NCBI RefSeq assembly: GCF_005298075.1
Contig: NZ_SZZH01000004.1
Coordinates: forward strand, 1-64,000
Length of the DNA: 64,000 nt
From: Nakamurella flava
Lineage (GTDB): Bacteria; Actinomycetota; Actinomycetes; Mycobacteriales; Nakamurellaceae
Reading direction: 5' to 3'
The notes beneath the pieces are model-generated. The model had not been told where the DNA came from and searched no databases. It saw only the letters and a list, made by a program, of their open reading frames with translations. Position numbers and translations under genes: made by a program. Below are positions 33,914 to 42,283 of this stretch, one piece after another (within the stretch, counting starts at the first letter, position 1; each line of letters starts with the position of its first letter).

Positions 33914-34162
33914 GCGCGCCCCCCTCCGGATCCACCCCCGGGTGTCGATCCCCGCGGTGAGCTTCCCGACCTGTCCGCCCGGCGGACGGTCGCCCTCCCC
34001 GCCCCCACTGCGCGTACCGCGGCCCGTCCGGATCCGCCACCCCGCCCCGTCCGGGCGCGGGGCGCGAACCCGGGGTCACCAGCGAAGTCCCACGCTCCAC
34101 CATCCCGAGAGATCCACCGAAACCCTCGACCATCCGAGGGTCCACCCCGCAAGGAGTTGTAC
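33914..34162 (+). promoter_or_regulatory. Leader region between the Cys-Cys peptide and the sulfurtransferase gene
   Basis: A 249-base untranslated stretch. ACCCTCG (34122-34128) pairs with CGAGGGT (34135-34141) just before the AAGGAG ribosome site at 34151-34156, so the hairpin could modulate initiation. GGGCGCGGGGCG and CCCCGCCCC runs around 34040-34070 could form competing structures. This is consistent with attenuation but is not proof of it. Confidence 0.55.
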
Positions 34163-34990
34163 ATGAGCCGCGAGGACGCCCTCGTCTCCGTCGACTGGGC
34201 CGAGGAGAACCTGAACACGCCCGGTGTCGTCTTCGTCGAGGTGGACGAGGACACCACCGCCTACGACGCCGGTCACCTGCCCGGGGCCGTCCGGATCAAC
34301 TGGAAGACCGAGCTGCAGGATCCGGTGCGCCGAGACTTCGTCGACAAGGCGGGCTTCGAGAAGCTGCTGTCGGCCAAGGGCATCTCCAACGACGACACCG
34401 TCGTGCTCTACGGCGGCAACAACAACTGGTTCGCGGCCTACGCCTACTGGTACTTCAAGCTGTACGGCCACCAGGCCGTCAAGCTCGTCGACGGCGGCCG
34501 CAAGAAGTGGGAGCTGGACGGTCGTCCGCTCACCACCGATGTCCCCGACCGGGTGGAGACCAGCTACACCGCCGGTGAGCTGGACAGCTCGATCCGTGCG
34601 CTGCGCGACGAAGTCGTGGCGGCCATCGGGACCCAGAACCTGGTCGACGTCCGGTCCCCCGACGAGTTCTCCGGCAAGCTGTTCGCCCCGGCCCACCTTC
34701 CGCAGGAGGCCGCCCAGCGCGCCGGCCACATCCCGACCGCGGTCAACGTGCCGTGGTCGAAGGCGGCCAACGAGGACGGCACCTTCAAGTCCGACGCCGA
34801 GCTGACCGAGCTGTACGCCGGGGTGGACGACAGCAAGGACACCATCGCCTACTGCCGGATCGGCGAGCGTTCCAGCCACACCTGGTTCGTACTGGTCGAG
34901 ATCCTCGGCAAGAAGAACGTCAAGAACTACGACGGCTCGTGGACCGAGTACGGCTCGCTGGTCGGCGTCCCGGTCGAGACCGGCTCCTGA
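34163..34990 (+). CDS. Thiosulfate sulfurtransferase (rhodanese, CysA2/SseA type)
   Basis: A 275-residue two-domain rhodanese, which transfers the sulfane sulfur of thiosulfate or mercaptopyruvate to an acceptor. The inactive N-terminal domain opens with VSVDWAEENLNTPGVVFVEV. The C-terminal domain carries the active Cys231 in YCRIGERSSHTWFVL, the loop characteristic of the mycobacterial CysA2/CysA3 group. AAGGAG lies six bases before the ATG at 34163. It is the first full gene of an operon with sseC, 26 bases downstream. Expression is likely controlled by the upstream Cys-Cys leader peptide. Confidence 0.92.
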   Translation: MSREDALVSVDWAEENLNTPGVVFVEVDEDTTAYDAGHLPGAVRINWKTELQDPVRRDFVDKAGFEKLLSAKGISNDDTVVLYGGNNNWFAAYAYWYFKLYGHQAVKLVDGGRKKWELDGRPLTTDVPDRVETSYTAGELDSSIRALRDEVVAAIGTQNLVDVRSPDEFSGKLFAPAHLPQEAAQRAGHIPTAVNVPWSKAANEDGTFKSDAELTELYAGVDDSKDTIAYCRIGERSSHTWFVLVEILGKKNVKNYDGSWTEYGSLVGVPVETGS

Positions 34991-35016
34991 GAATCCCGTA
35001 GAGAGAAGGACCTGCC

Positions 35017-35334
35017 ATGACTGCTGGTTGCGGAGCCCCCGCCCAGACCATCGACCTGCCGGCCGGCGTCGATCCCGGCACCCAGGCGGTGCTCCAGGGC
35101 CGCGTGGTCGACAGTGCCACCGCTGCCCCGGTGGGCGGCGCGTTCGTGCGCCTGCTCGACGGCACCGGCGAGTTCACCGCCGAGGTCGTGACCTCTCCCG
35201 AGGGCGTGTACCGCTTCTTCGCCGCCCCGGGCTCGTGGACCGTCCGGGCGCTGTCCCGCTTCGGCAACGGGTCGACCGAGGTCGCCGTCACCGAGCTCGG
35301 TGTCACCGAGGCGGAGATCTCCGTCTCGCGCTGA
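35017..35334 (+). CDS. sseC: SseC / DUF1416 protein
   Basis: A 105-residue DUF1416 protein, conserved next to the CysA2-type sulfurtransferase in actinobacteria and called SseC in mycobacteria. Seen: the invariant MTAGCGAP start with Cys5, then a carboxypeptidase-regulatory-like beta domain (LQGRVVDSATAAPVGGAFVR and GVYRFFAAPGSWTVRAL). A role in sulfur handling with its neighbour is inferred from gene pairing; no activity is established from sequence. The gene starts with GAGAAGGA about eight bases upstream and ends before a strong hairpin. Confidence 0.9.
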   Translation: MTAGCGAPAQTIDLPAGVDPGTQAVLQGRVVDSATAAPVGGAFVRLLDGTGEFTAEVVTSPEGVYRFFAAPGSWTVRALSRFGNGSTEVAVTELGVTEAEISVSR

Positions 35335-35349
35335 CCTGCCCCGTCCCGG

Positions 35350-35390
35350 ACGCCGGGTCCGCTCCCCACTCGTGGGGGCGGGCCCGGCGT
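35350..35390 (+). terminator. Terminator hairpin after sseC
   Basis: ACGCCGGG (35350-35357) pairs with CCCGGCGT (35383-35390), extended by an inner GCTCCCCAC/GTGGGGGC. It closes the sulfur operon and separates it from the leaderless promoter of the next two genes. Confidence 0.7.
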
Positions 35391-35492
35391 TCGTGCGTCC
35401 GCGGCGATTCCCTGTGTCGAACCGGTGAATCCCACCGAAGGTCACAACGGGACGGCGGCTCGGCGTCGGCCGTCCGCCGCTAGGGTGGTGGG

Positions 35493-35594
35493 GTGCTGGA
35501 GATCTTCTACACCGGGCTGCTCGTGGTCGTCGCCCTGGTCATCACCTGGTTCGCCGTCTACGTCATCTACCGGTTGCTGCACGAGGACCGGTGA
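35493..35594 (+). CDS. 33-residue single-span membrane protein
   Basis: A small ORF, GTG-started, reading MLEIFYTGLLVVVALVITWF then AVYVIYRLLHEDR, which is one hydrophobic helix followed by a charged cytoplasmic tail. TAGGGT at 35481-35486 lies exactly six bases before the GTG, matching the leaderless promoters used by recognised genes in this window. Its stop overlaps the nitrobindin start (GTGA), so translation is coupled. I do not recognise a family. As a membrane mini-protein cotranscribed with a heme protein it could anchor or regulate it, but that is inference. Confidence 0.7.
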   Translation: MLEIFYTGLLVVVALVITWFAVYVIYRLLHEDR

Positions 35595-36235
35595 GCGCGG
35601 CGGAGCCGGGCGGCGTCCAGCGCGGTAGCGGCGACGCCGCGGTCGCGGCTGCCCAGTCCCGGGCGGAATCGACCCGCGGTGTGAACCTGCAGGACGTGCC
35701 GCCGCTGCCGATCCCCGAGGACACGGCGAACCTGCGACTCGGCCCGGTGCTCGACGACGCCTGCCTGGCCCTGCTGCCGCTGGTCGGGGTGTGGCGTGGG
35801 ACCGGGCTGTTCGGCAACGAACCGGGCGCGCAGTCCCCCGACTTCGGGCAGCAGATCACCATCTCCCACGACGGCCGCGACTTCCTGCGCCACGAGTCGG
35901 TGCTGTGGTTGCTTGACGACGACGGCGAGGTCACCGGCCCAGGGGCTCGCGAAGTCGGCTTCTGGCGTCCCCAGCCCGACGGGTCGCTCGAGCTGCTGAT
36001 CGCGCACGCCGAGGGACGTATCGAGGTCTTCTACGGTCAGGCCCGGTCGGCCACGGCGTGGGCGATGTCCACGGACGGCACCTGGCGGACCCCCACCGCC
36101 GCCCCCGTCATCGGGGCCACTCGGCTGTACGGCATCACCCCCGACGGCCGGCTGGCCTACGTCGAGGAGCGCGCCCACAAGGACGCGGCCCTGGCGCCCC
36201 ATGCGTCGGCGGCTTTGGAGCGCATCGCCGGCTGA
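35591..36235 (+). CDS. Nitrobindin (heme-binding FABP-like protein)
   Basis: A 214-residue protein of the nitrobindin family (Rv0813c type), a ten-stranded barrel binding ferric heme, proposed to handle nitric oxide or peroxynitrite. Seen: the diagnostic GVWRGTGLFG (GxWxGxG) early strand, RDFLRHESVLWLLD, GFWRPQPDGSLELLIAHAEGR, and the C-terminal LAYVEERAHKD region with the candidate distal His. An extension of about 45 residues precedes the barrel. The start overlaps the stop of the 33-residue membrane ORF. The gene cluster sulfurtransferase-sseC-nitrobindin is the order known in mycobacteria. Confidence 0.88.
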   Translation: MSAAEPGGVQRGSGDAAVAAAQSRAESTRGVNLQDVPPLPIPEDTANLRLGPVLDDACLALLPLVGVWRGTGLFGNEPGAQSPDFGQQITISHDGRDFLRHESVLWLLDDDGEVTGPGAREVGFWRPQPDGSLELLIAHAEGRIEVFYGQARSATAWAMSTDGTWRTPTAAPVIGATRLYGITPDGRLAYVEERAHKDAALAPHASAALERIAG

Positions 36236-36323
36236 CGGAATCTTCTCGGGCGCGACCCGGTTGCTGGAAATGGGTACCTACCCACCGACAGACCGTCGCG
36301 TACGTGAAAGGACCTGTGCACCA

Positions 36324-37169
36324 GTGGCTCAGCCGAACACCGTTCCCACCCTGACCCTGAACAACGGCGTCGAGATCCCGCAGCTGGGATTCGGCGTCTT
36401 CCAGATCGACCCGGCCGACACGTCCGCGGCCGTGCAGCAGGCGCTGTCCGTCGGGTACCGGCACATCGACACCGCGCAGATGTACGGCAACGAGGCGGAG
36501 GTCGCCGAGGGCATCGCCGAGTCCGGCGTCGACCCGAGCACGATCTTCGTGACCAGCAAGATCAACAACAACTCGCACGGGTACGACGCCACCCGCCGCT
36601 CGTTCGCCGAGACGCTGGACAAGCTGCGGACCGAGCAGATCGACCTGATCCTCATCCACTGGCCGCTGCCGACCGTGGGCGACTTCCTGGGCACCTGGCG
36701 CGCCCTGGAGCAGGAGTACGCCGACGGGCGGGCCCGAGCCATCGGCGTGTCCAACTTCCAGCCCGGTCACCTGCAGAAGCTCTTCGAGGAGTCGACCGTC
36801 GTCCCCGCGGTCAACCAGATCGAGGTGCACCCGTACTTCGCCCAGACCGGGCTGCGGGAGTTCGACGCCCAGCACGGCATCGCCACCGAGGGCTGGTCCC
36901 CCATCGCCCAGGGCGACGTGCTGGACGACCCGGTCGTCGGCGCGATCGCCAAGCGCATCGGCAAGAGCCCGGCCCAGGTCGTGCTGCGCTGGCACATCCA
37001 GAACGGCGTGATCGTCTTCCCCAAGGCCAGCAGCGCCGAGCGGATGACCGAGAACTTCGAGCTGTTCGACTTCAGCCTGGAGCCCGCGGACATGGCCGAG
37101 ATCAACGCGCTGGACCGGGACGGCCGGCGTGGCCCGAACCCGGACACGTTCGACTACGTCCCCGACTGA
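36324..37169 (+). CDS. Aldo/keto reductase
   Basis: A 281-residue NADPH-dependent aldo-keto reductase. The catalytic tetrad is visible: Asp in GYRHIDTAQMYGNE with the Tyr five residues later, Lys in IFVTSKI, and His in LILIHWPLP. Cofactor-site motifs are AIGVSNFQP, VNQIEVHPY and VVLRWHIQNGVIVFPKASS. It resembles the 2,5-diketo-gluconate reductase-like group of actinobacteria. The GTG at 36324 gives the standard N-terminus; GAAAGGA lies about 13 bases upstream, somewhat distant. It stands alone before a terminator hairpin. Confidence 0.92.
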   Translation: MAQPNTVPTLTLNNGVEIPQLGFGVFQIDPADTSAAVQQALSVGYRHIDTAQMYGNEAEVAEGIAESGVDPSTIFVTSKINNNSHGYDATRRSFAETLDKLRTEQIDLILIHWPLPTVGDFLGTWRALEQEYADGRARAIGVSNFQPGHLQKLFEESTVVPAVNQIEVHPYFAQTGLREFDAQHGIATEGWSPIAQGDVLDDPVVGAIAKRIGKSPAQVVLRWHIQNGVIVFPKASSAERMTENFELFDFSLEPADMAEINALDRDGRRGPNPDTFDYVPD

Positions 37170-37187
37170 TCTTCCGACGTCGTCATC

Positions 37188-37215
37188 GCGGCCGGCCCCT
37201 GCGGGGGTCGGCCGC
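37188..37215 (+). terminator. Terminator hairpin after the aldo/keto reductase
   Basis: GCGGCCG (37188-37194) pairs with CGGCCGC (37209-37215), with GCCCC/GGGG pairs inside, 19 bases after the stop codon. Confidence 0.65.
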
Positions 37216-37287
37216 AGTCGTCTCTGATCCCACCTCTGCGTCATCAGTACTTCACGTAAAGTCAGCACGTTCGGGGACGGGGGTCGT

Positions 37288-38367
37288 ATGGCGTTCGATG
37301 CACGGTCGCGGGCGGTGGCCAGCGAACCGTCGGGGCAGATCGCCGACGAACGCCGGAGCGACCCAGGTCGTCGCGCCCGGGTGCTGTCCTGGATGACGCT
37401 CGGCGGTGTCGTCCTCGGGGTGGTCGCGGCCCTGGACCCGACGACGGTCCGACCCGGATGGCTGTTCGCCTTCGCCGGCGTCATCGTCGCCAGCGGGCTC
37501 GTCGCCGTCGCCAGCCGGCTCTGGGGGGCGCGGTGGAGCGACCCCCAGACGTTCGGCGTGGTGCTGCTGCTCGACGTCCTGGTGATGGTCTCCATCGCCG
37601 CCAACCAGGACCGCACGGGCGCACTGCTCAACGTGGTGATGCTGTTGCCGCCGACCCTGTTCACGGCCGTCTTTCTCGCCCGGCCCCTGGTCCGGGGTCA
37701 GGAGGCGGTGGTGGCCGTCGCCTGCGGCGCCGTGATGGGCCTGGTCGCCGACAGTCCGGTGCAGTGGCTGTCGCTCACCGGCCTCCCGGTGCTGTCGTTC
37801 GTCGCCGCCGCCGAGACCGTGCTGGTCTTGCGCGGCGATCTTTCCGAGGTGCTCCGCTCGCTGGCCCGGTTGTCGGTGACGGATCCGCTGACCGGCGTGC
37901 TCAACCGGCGTGGGTTGTCGCCCGAGGTGTTCGACCGGGCCACCCGCACCGCCCGCTACCGTTCCGTCGTGCTGCTCGACATCGATCACTTCAAGGTCAT
38001 CAACGACCTGTTCGGCCACCAGGCCGGGGACCGGGCTCTGGAGGCGATCGGTCGCGGGCTGCTCCAGGAGACCCGTCAGGACGATCTGGTGGTCCGCCTC
38101 GGGGGCGAGGAGTTCGCTGTGGTGACCGCGGCCGACGCCGACGAGACGCGGATCCTGGCCGAACGACTCCGCGAACGGGCCGTCGAATGGATCGCGCCGT
38201 GGTCGGGGACGGTCAGCATCGGTACGGCCACCGAGACCGTGCGGACGCCCGGCACGGCCGCACCGCACGACAGTCTGCAGGTGCTGTTGGACCGGGCCGA
38301 CCGGTGCCTCTACCAGGCCAAACGAGCCGGCCGGAACCGGGTGGTCGCCGATCGGGGCGATGGGTAG
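37288..38367 (+). CDS. Membrane diguanylate cyclase (GGDEF)
   Basis: A 359-residue diguanylate cyclase, which makes cyclic di-GMP from two GTP. About six hydrophobic segments occupy residues 30-185, without a recognised sensory domain. The GGDEF domain follows: DPLTGVLNRRG, DIDHFKVINDLFGHQAGDRAL, and the active-site GGEEF at 272-276 with an RQDD inhibitory I-site at 263-266, so both catalysis and product feedback look intact. The ATG at 37288 lacks a good ribosome site. It lies about 15 kb from a GT2 synthase that carries a degenerate GGDEF domain, so cyclic di-GMP control of that locus is possible. Confidence 0.92.
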   Translation: MAFDARSRAVASEPSGQIADERRSDPGRRARVLSWMTLGGVVLGVVAALDPTTVRPGWLFAFAGVIVASGLVAVASRLWGARWSDPQTFGVVLLLDVLVMVSIAANQDRTGALLNVVMLLPPTLFTAVFLARPLVRGQEAVVAVACGAVMGLVADSPVQWLSLTGLPVLSFVAAAETVLVLRGDLSEVLRSLARLSVTDPLTGVLNRRGLSPEVFDRATRTARYRSVVLLDIDHFKVINDLFGHQAGDRALEAIGRGLLQETRQDDLVVRLGGEEFAVVTAADADETRILAERLRERAVEWIAPWSGTVSIGTATETVRTPGTAAPHDSLQVLLDRADRCLYQAKRAGRNRVVADRGDG

Positions 38368-38373
38368 CGGGCG

Positions 38374-38826
38374 TCAGAGCGGCAGGGGCCGGTCGATCAC
38401 GACGCTCTTCATGACCAGCGTGGAACTCAGCTTCTGTACCCCGGGCAGCGTGATCAGGTCGTCGTCGTAGATCGCCTGGAACGCCCGCAGGTCGTGGGCG
38501 ACGACCCGGAGCAGGTAGTCGGGGTCGCCGAACAGCCGTTGCGCCTGCAGCACGCTGGGCACCTGCGCGACCGCGGCCTCGAAGGCGTCGAGGACGTCGC
38601 GGACCGACGTGGCCATGGTGACGAACACCAACGCCTCGAACCCCAGCCCGACCGCCGCCGGGTCCAGGTGGGCCCGGTACGCGCTGATCACTCCCGACCG
38701 TTCCAGGGCGCGCAGTCGCCGATGACACGGTGACATGCTCAGCCGCACCCGCTCGGCCAGTTCGGTCAGGGTCAGACGTCCGTCCTGCTGCAACTCGGCA
38801 AGGATCTTCCTGTCCATGGCGTCCAC
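38374..38826 (-). CDS. Lrp/AsnC family transcriptional regulator
   Basis: A 150-residue leucine-responsive-type regulator. The N-terminal winged helix reads MDRKILAELQQDGRLTLTEL and LSMSPCHRRLRALERSGVI; the C-terminal RAM/ligand domain has LVFVTMATSVRDVLDAFE and GDPDYLLRVVAHDLRAF. Such proteins form octamers and sense amino acids. The GTG at 38826 is chosen because GGAAGG lies about 10 bases upstream and it gives the usual length; an in-frame GTG at 38844 is possible. It is divergent from a LysE-type exporter, the classical Lrp-LysE control arrangement, with a palindrome between them. Confidence 0.88.
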   Translation of the reverse strand: MDAMDRKILAELQQDGRLTLTELAERVRLSMSPCHRRLRALERSGVISAYRAHLDPAAVGLGFEALVFVTMATSVRDVLDAFEAAVAQVPSVLQAQRLFGDPDYLLRVVAHDLRAFQAIYDDDLITLPGVQKLSSTLVMKSVVIDRPLPL

Positions 38827-38874
38827 GGTGCGTGATCCTTCCACTTCGAGCCTCGCTCAGGGTGAAAGTTGGAA

Positions 38875-38895
38875 GCACATTTGCGGCTGATGTGC
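38875..38895. promoter_or_regulatory. Palindromic operator between Lrp-type regulator and LysE-type exporter
   Basis: GCACAT (38875-38880) and ATGTGC (38890-38895) form a perfect inverted repeat with a nine-base spacer, in an AT-richer patch midway between the divergent starts. It is the best candidate binding site for the adjacent Lrp-type regulator. Confidence 0.55.
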
Positions 38896-38953
38896 CTAGC
38901 GTTCCCACCGTGAGCTCCGCGCCGGGTCGGAGCAGTGGAAAGGGAGGTCGTCC

Positions 38954-39571
38954 ATGCCGGTCGGCGCGGTCGCTGCGTTCTGGGGTGTCTCGGTACTGCT
39001 CGTCCTGACCCCCGGGGCGGACTGGGCGTACACCATCAACGCCGGGCTCCGGCATCGATCCGTGTTCCCGGCGATCGCCGGCCTGCTGACCGGCTACGTC
39101 CTGATCACCGGCCTGGTCGCGGCCGGGATCGCGACGCTGCTCGCCGGGGCTCCCCGGGTGTCGGCCGCGTTGACCGTCGCGGGGGCCGCCTATCTGGTGT
39201 GGCTGGGCGTCACCACCCTGGCCCGGCCGACTGGCCCCGTGGACGCTCCGGGCAGCGGAACGTCGTCCGGTTCCCGTCAGCTGCTCAAAGGGGTCGGGAT
39301 CAGCGGGCTCAACCCCAAGGCCCTCCTGCTGTTCCTGGCGCTGCTCCCCCAGTTCACGGTGTCGACCTCGGCCTGGCCGATCGCCGCGCAGATCGCGCTG
39401 CTCGGTCTTGTCCACACCGCAACCTGCGGCGTCGTCTACACCTGCGTCGGCACCGGCGCCAGGCTGGTGCTCCGCACCCGCCCGGCCGCGGCCACCGTGG
39501 TGACCGTCGTCTCCGGGCTGGCCATGACCGCCATCGGTGTCGTGCTGCTGGTCGAACAGTTCCTGCGCTGA
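38954..39571 (+). CDS. LysE/RhtB family amino acid exporter
   Basis: A 205-residue membrane protein with five to six hydrophobic segments. It shows the LysE/RhtB opening LLVLTPGADWAYTINAGLRH and the central GLNPKALLLFLALLPQF, the family's most conserved segment. It exports an amino acid such as lysine, threonine or homoserine; which one is unknown. AAAGGGAGG lies about six bases before the ATG at 38954. The divergent Lrp-type gene is its likely regulator. Confidence 0.92.
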   Translation: MPVGAVAAFWGVSVLLVLTPGADWAYTINAGLRHRSVFPAIAGLLTGYVLITGLVAAGIATLLAGAPRVSAALTVAGAAYLVWLGVTTLARPTGPVDAPGSGTSSGSRQLLKGVGISGLNPKALLLFLALLPQFTVSTSAWPIAAQIALLGLVHTATCGVVYTCVGTGARLVLRTRPAAATVVTVVSGLAMTAIGVVLLVEQFLR

Positions 39572-39613
39572 GACCGCGGTCGACCCGAAACCCGGGGCTG
39601 AACCGGACGGAGT

Positions 39614-39648
39614 GGGGCGTGTCTCGCCGAGACAGCGAGACACGCCCC
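39614..39648. terminator. Bidirectional terminator between lysE-like gene and pgm
   Basis: GGGGCGTGTCTCGC (39614-39627) and GCGAGACACGCCCC (39635-39648) form a perfect 14-base stem with a seven-base loop, between two convergent stop codons. Confidence 0.8.
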
Positions 39649-39658
39649 AGGGTCCGGG

Positions 39659-41320
39659 TCAGCCGGACAGCGCCGCCGACACCACCTCGCGCGCCTCGGC
39701 CTGCACCTGGGCCAGGTGCTCCGGCCCGCGGAACGACTCGGCGTAGATCTTGTACACGTCCTCGGTGCCGGACGGGCGGGCGGCGAACCAGGCGCTCTCG
39801 GTGGTGACCTTGAGTCCACCGATGGCCGCCCCGTTGCCGGGTGCCGCGACCAGCCGGTCGGTGATCTTCTCGCCGGCCAGGGTGTCGGCCTTGACGTCCT
39901 CCGGGGCCAGCTTGGCCAGCTTGGCCTTCTCGGCCTTGGAGGCCGGGGCGTCGACCCGGGCGTAGGCCGGATTGCCGAACTCGGCGGTCAGTTCGGCGTA
40001 CCGCTCGCTGGGGGACTTGCCCGACACGGCCTGGATCTCCGAAGCCAGCAGGGCCAGCAGGATGCCGTCCTTGTCGGTGGTCCAGACGGTGCCGCGCTTG
40101 CGGAGGAACGAGGCGCCGGCCGACTCCTCGCCGCCGAAACCGATGGAACCGTCGATGAGCCCGGGCACGAACCATTTGAAACCGACCGGCACCTCGACCA
40201 GCCGGCGGCCCAGCTTGCCGACCACCCGGTCGATCATGGACGAGGACACCAGCGTCTTGCCCACGCCCATGTCCGCGCCCCACTCGGGACGGTTGCGATA
40301 CAGGTAGTCGATCGCGACGGCCAGGTAGTGATTGGGGTTCATCAGCCCGGCGTCCGGGGTAACGATGCCGTGGCGGTCGGCGTCGGCGTCGTTACCGGTG
40401 GCGATCTGGTACCGGGAATCGGACGCAGCACCGTTTGCTTGAACCCGCTGGACCACGGAGGCCATGACGTTCGGCGACGAACAGTCCATCCGGATCTTGC
40501 CGTCCCAGTCCAGGGTCATGAACCCCCACTGCGGGTCGACCTTGTCGTTCAGGACGGTCAGGTCAAGGTGCAGCCGCTCGGCGATGGCCGCCCAGTAGCC
40601 GACCGAGGCCCCGCCCAGTGGATCGGCCCCGATCTTGACGCCGGCGGAACGGATGGCGTCGATGTCCAGGACGTTCTCCAGGTCCCCGACGTAGCCGGAG
40701 GTGAAGTCGTAGTAGCCCGTGGTGTCGGCGTTGAGCGCGGTGCGGTGGTCGACCCGCTTCACCTCGGCCAGTCCCCCGGCGAGGATGTCGTTGGCCCGGG
40801 CGGCGATCACCGAGGTGGCGTCCGAGTCGGCCGGGCCGCCGTTCGGCGGGTTGTACTTGAAACCGCCGTCCCGGGGCGGGTTGTGGCTGGGGGTCACGAC
40901 GATGCCGTCGGCCAGCCGGGAATTGCGCCCGCGGTTGGCCTTGAGGATGGCGTGCGACACGGCCGGGGTCGGGGTGTACCCGTCACCGGAGTCGAGCATG
41001 ACGGTGACCCCGTTGGCCGCGAGCACCTCCAGCGCGGTGGCGGTGGCCGGTGCGGAGAGGGCATGGGTGTCGGCGCCGAGGAACAGCGGCCCGTCGGTGC
41101 CCTGCTCCGCGCGGTACTCGCAGATGGCCTGGGTGATGGCGAGGATGTGGTCCCGGTTGAATGCGGTGTCCAGACTGGAACCGCGGTGACCCGAGGTGCC
41201 GAAGACGACACGTTCGTCCGGATTCTCGACGTTCGGGTGGAGGTCTTCGTACGCCGCCAGCAGAGCGTCGACGTCGATGAGGTCGGAAGGCTGGGCGGGC
41301 TGTCCTGCGCGCGGATCCAT
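39659..41320 (-). CDS. pgm: Phosphoglucomutase (alpha-D-glucose specific)
   Basis: A 553-residue alpha-phosphohexomutase interconverting glucose 6-phosphate and glucose 1-phosphate, the entry to UDP-glucose and hence to glycogen and surface polysaccharides. Seen in order: [18 protein letters not shown], the phosphoserine loop [20 protein letters not shown], the metal loop [12 protein letters not shown], the sugar loop [13 protein letters not shown], and the phosphate-binding [20 protein letters not shown]. The ATG at 41320 is preferred; a TTG at 41332 is in frame. It ends at a strong bidirectional terminator. It lies 1.4 kb from the polysaccharide locus whose UDP-sugar precursors it could supply. 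Confidence 0.95.
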   Translation of the reverse strand: MDPRAGQPAQPSDLIDVDALLAAYEDLHPNVENPDERVVFGTSGHRGSSLDTAFNRDHILAITQAICEYRAEQGTDGPLFLGADTHALSAPATATALEVLAANGVTVMLDSGDGYTPTPAVSHAILKANRGRNSRLADGIVVTPSHNPPRDGGFKYNPPNGGPADSDATSVIAARANDILAGGLAEVKRVDHRTALNADTTGYYDFTSGYVGDLENVLDIDAIRSAGVKIGADPLGGASVGYWAAIAERLHLDLTVLNDKVDPQWGFMTLDWDGKIRMDCSSPNVMASVVQRVQANGAASDSRYQIATGNDADADRHGIVTPDAGLMNPNHYLAVAIDYLYRNRPEWGADMGVGKTLVSSSMIDRVVGKLGRRLVEVPVGFKWFVPGLIDGSIGFGGEESAGASFLRKRGTVWTTDKDGILLALLASEIQAVSGKSPSERYAELTAEFGNPAYARVDAPASKAEKAKLAKLAPEDVKADTLAGEKITDRLVAAPGNGAAIGGLKVTTESAWFAARPSGTEDVYKIYAESFRGPEHLAQVQAEAREVVSAALSG

Positions 41321-41386
41321 GTGGGTATTCAACCGCGCCCGTGCCGGGTGGGCATCCGGGGGCGAGATGACGGGCCCCGGTCGGGA

Positions 41387-42277
41387 TCAAGCAGTCCGGT
41401 CCGGGCGCACCGCGGCCAGCAGCGCCCGCGCGGCCGGACGGCCGCGGGTCACGGTGTCGGCGGCCCACGCCAGCGCCAGTCGGCTGCGGACGACCGGGCG
41501 GACGATGGCGAGAGCGCGCCCGTCGGGCCCGACCGTCAGCGACGGATCGGCCGGCACGACGGCCACCCCCAGCCCGGCGCGGGCCAGCTCGATCGCCGCA
41601 CCGACGGTCCCGACCTCGAAGCCGACCCGCGGGCTCAGCCCCTGCTGACGACATGCGGCATCGAACGCGGTCCGGACCCCGGTTCCGGGAACGAGAGTGA
41701 CGATCGGACGGTCGGCGGCCTGGGCCAGCGTGACCTGCCGACGGGCCGCCCACGGGTCGGTCGCCGCGACCACGGCGCCGACCGAAGAATCCAGCACCGT
41801 GCTGGTCGTGATCCCGGCGGGGGCCCGCCCCCACAGTCCGACCAGGGCGAGATCGACCGCCCCGGCGGTGAGCTGGTCGAGCAGTGCGGCGGATTCGCCC
41901 TCCCGCACGGTCAGGTCGACCCCCTGGTGACTGCGGCGGAAACGTCCGAGTACGTCGGCCAGCCGACCGAGCGGCGCCCCCCGCATCGTGCCGACGGTGA
42001 CGCGGCCGCGGAGCACCCCGGCGAGTTCGCTCATCGCCTCCCGGGCCCGGGTCAGCCGGTCCAGGATGTCGCGGGCGTGCGTCAGCAGTTCCCGACCTGC
42101 CTCGGTCGGCTCGGCGCCCCGCGCCGTGCGAGTGAAAAGCCGCTGGCCGACTTCCCTTTCCAGCGTGGCGATCTGGGCGCTGATGGCGGGCTGGGCGACG
42201 TGTTCGCGGGCCGCGGCGGCGGTGAAGGTGCCGGTGTCCGCAACGGCGACAAGGTACTGCAGCTGCCGGATCTCCAT
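41387..42277 (-). CDS. LysR family transcriptional regulator
   Basis: A 296-residue LysR-type regulator. The helix-turn-helix is in MEIRQLQYLVAVADTGTF, ARAHVAQPAISAQIATLE-like sequence (actual AAREHVAQPAISAQI) and VGQRLFTRTARGAEPTEAG; a periplasmic-binding-protein-like effector domain follows from about residue 90. The ATG at 42277 is fixed by TAAGCT (42289-42284 on the minus strand) six bases upstream. It is divergent from the SnoaL-like gene, which it probably controls, with promoters face to face in about 70 bases. The inducer is unknown. Confidence 0.9.
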   Translation of the reverse strand: MEIRQLQYLVAVADTGTFTAAAAREHVAQPAISAQIATLEREVGQRLFTRTARGAEPTEAGRELLTHARDILDRLTRAREAMSELAGVLRGRVTVGTMRGAPLGRLADVLGRFRRSHQGVDLTVREGESAALLDQLTAGAVDLALVGLWGRAPAGITTSTVLDSSVGAVVAATDPWAARRQVTLAQAADRPIVTLVPGTGVRTAFDAACRQQGLSPRVGFEVGTVGAAIELARAGLGVAVVPADPSLTVGPDGRALAIVRPVVRSRLALAWAADTVTRGRPAARALLAAVRPDRTA

Positions 42278-42283
42278 CACCAC

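Noticed and set aside
33914-34162. A second leader ORF between the Cys-Cys peptide and the sulfurtransferase
   Set aside because: Short frames here have no ribosome site, no NANNNT at the right distance and no conserved features.
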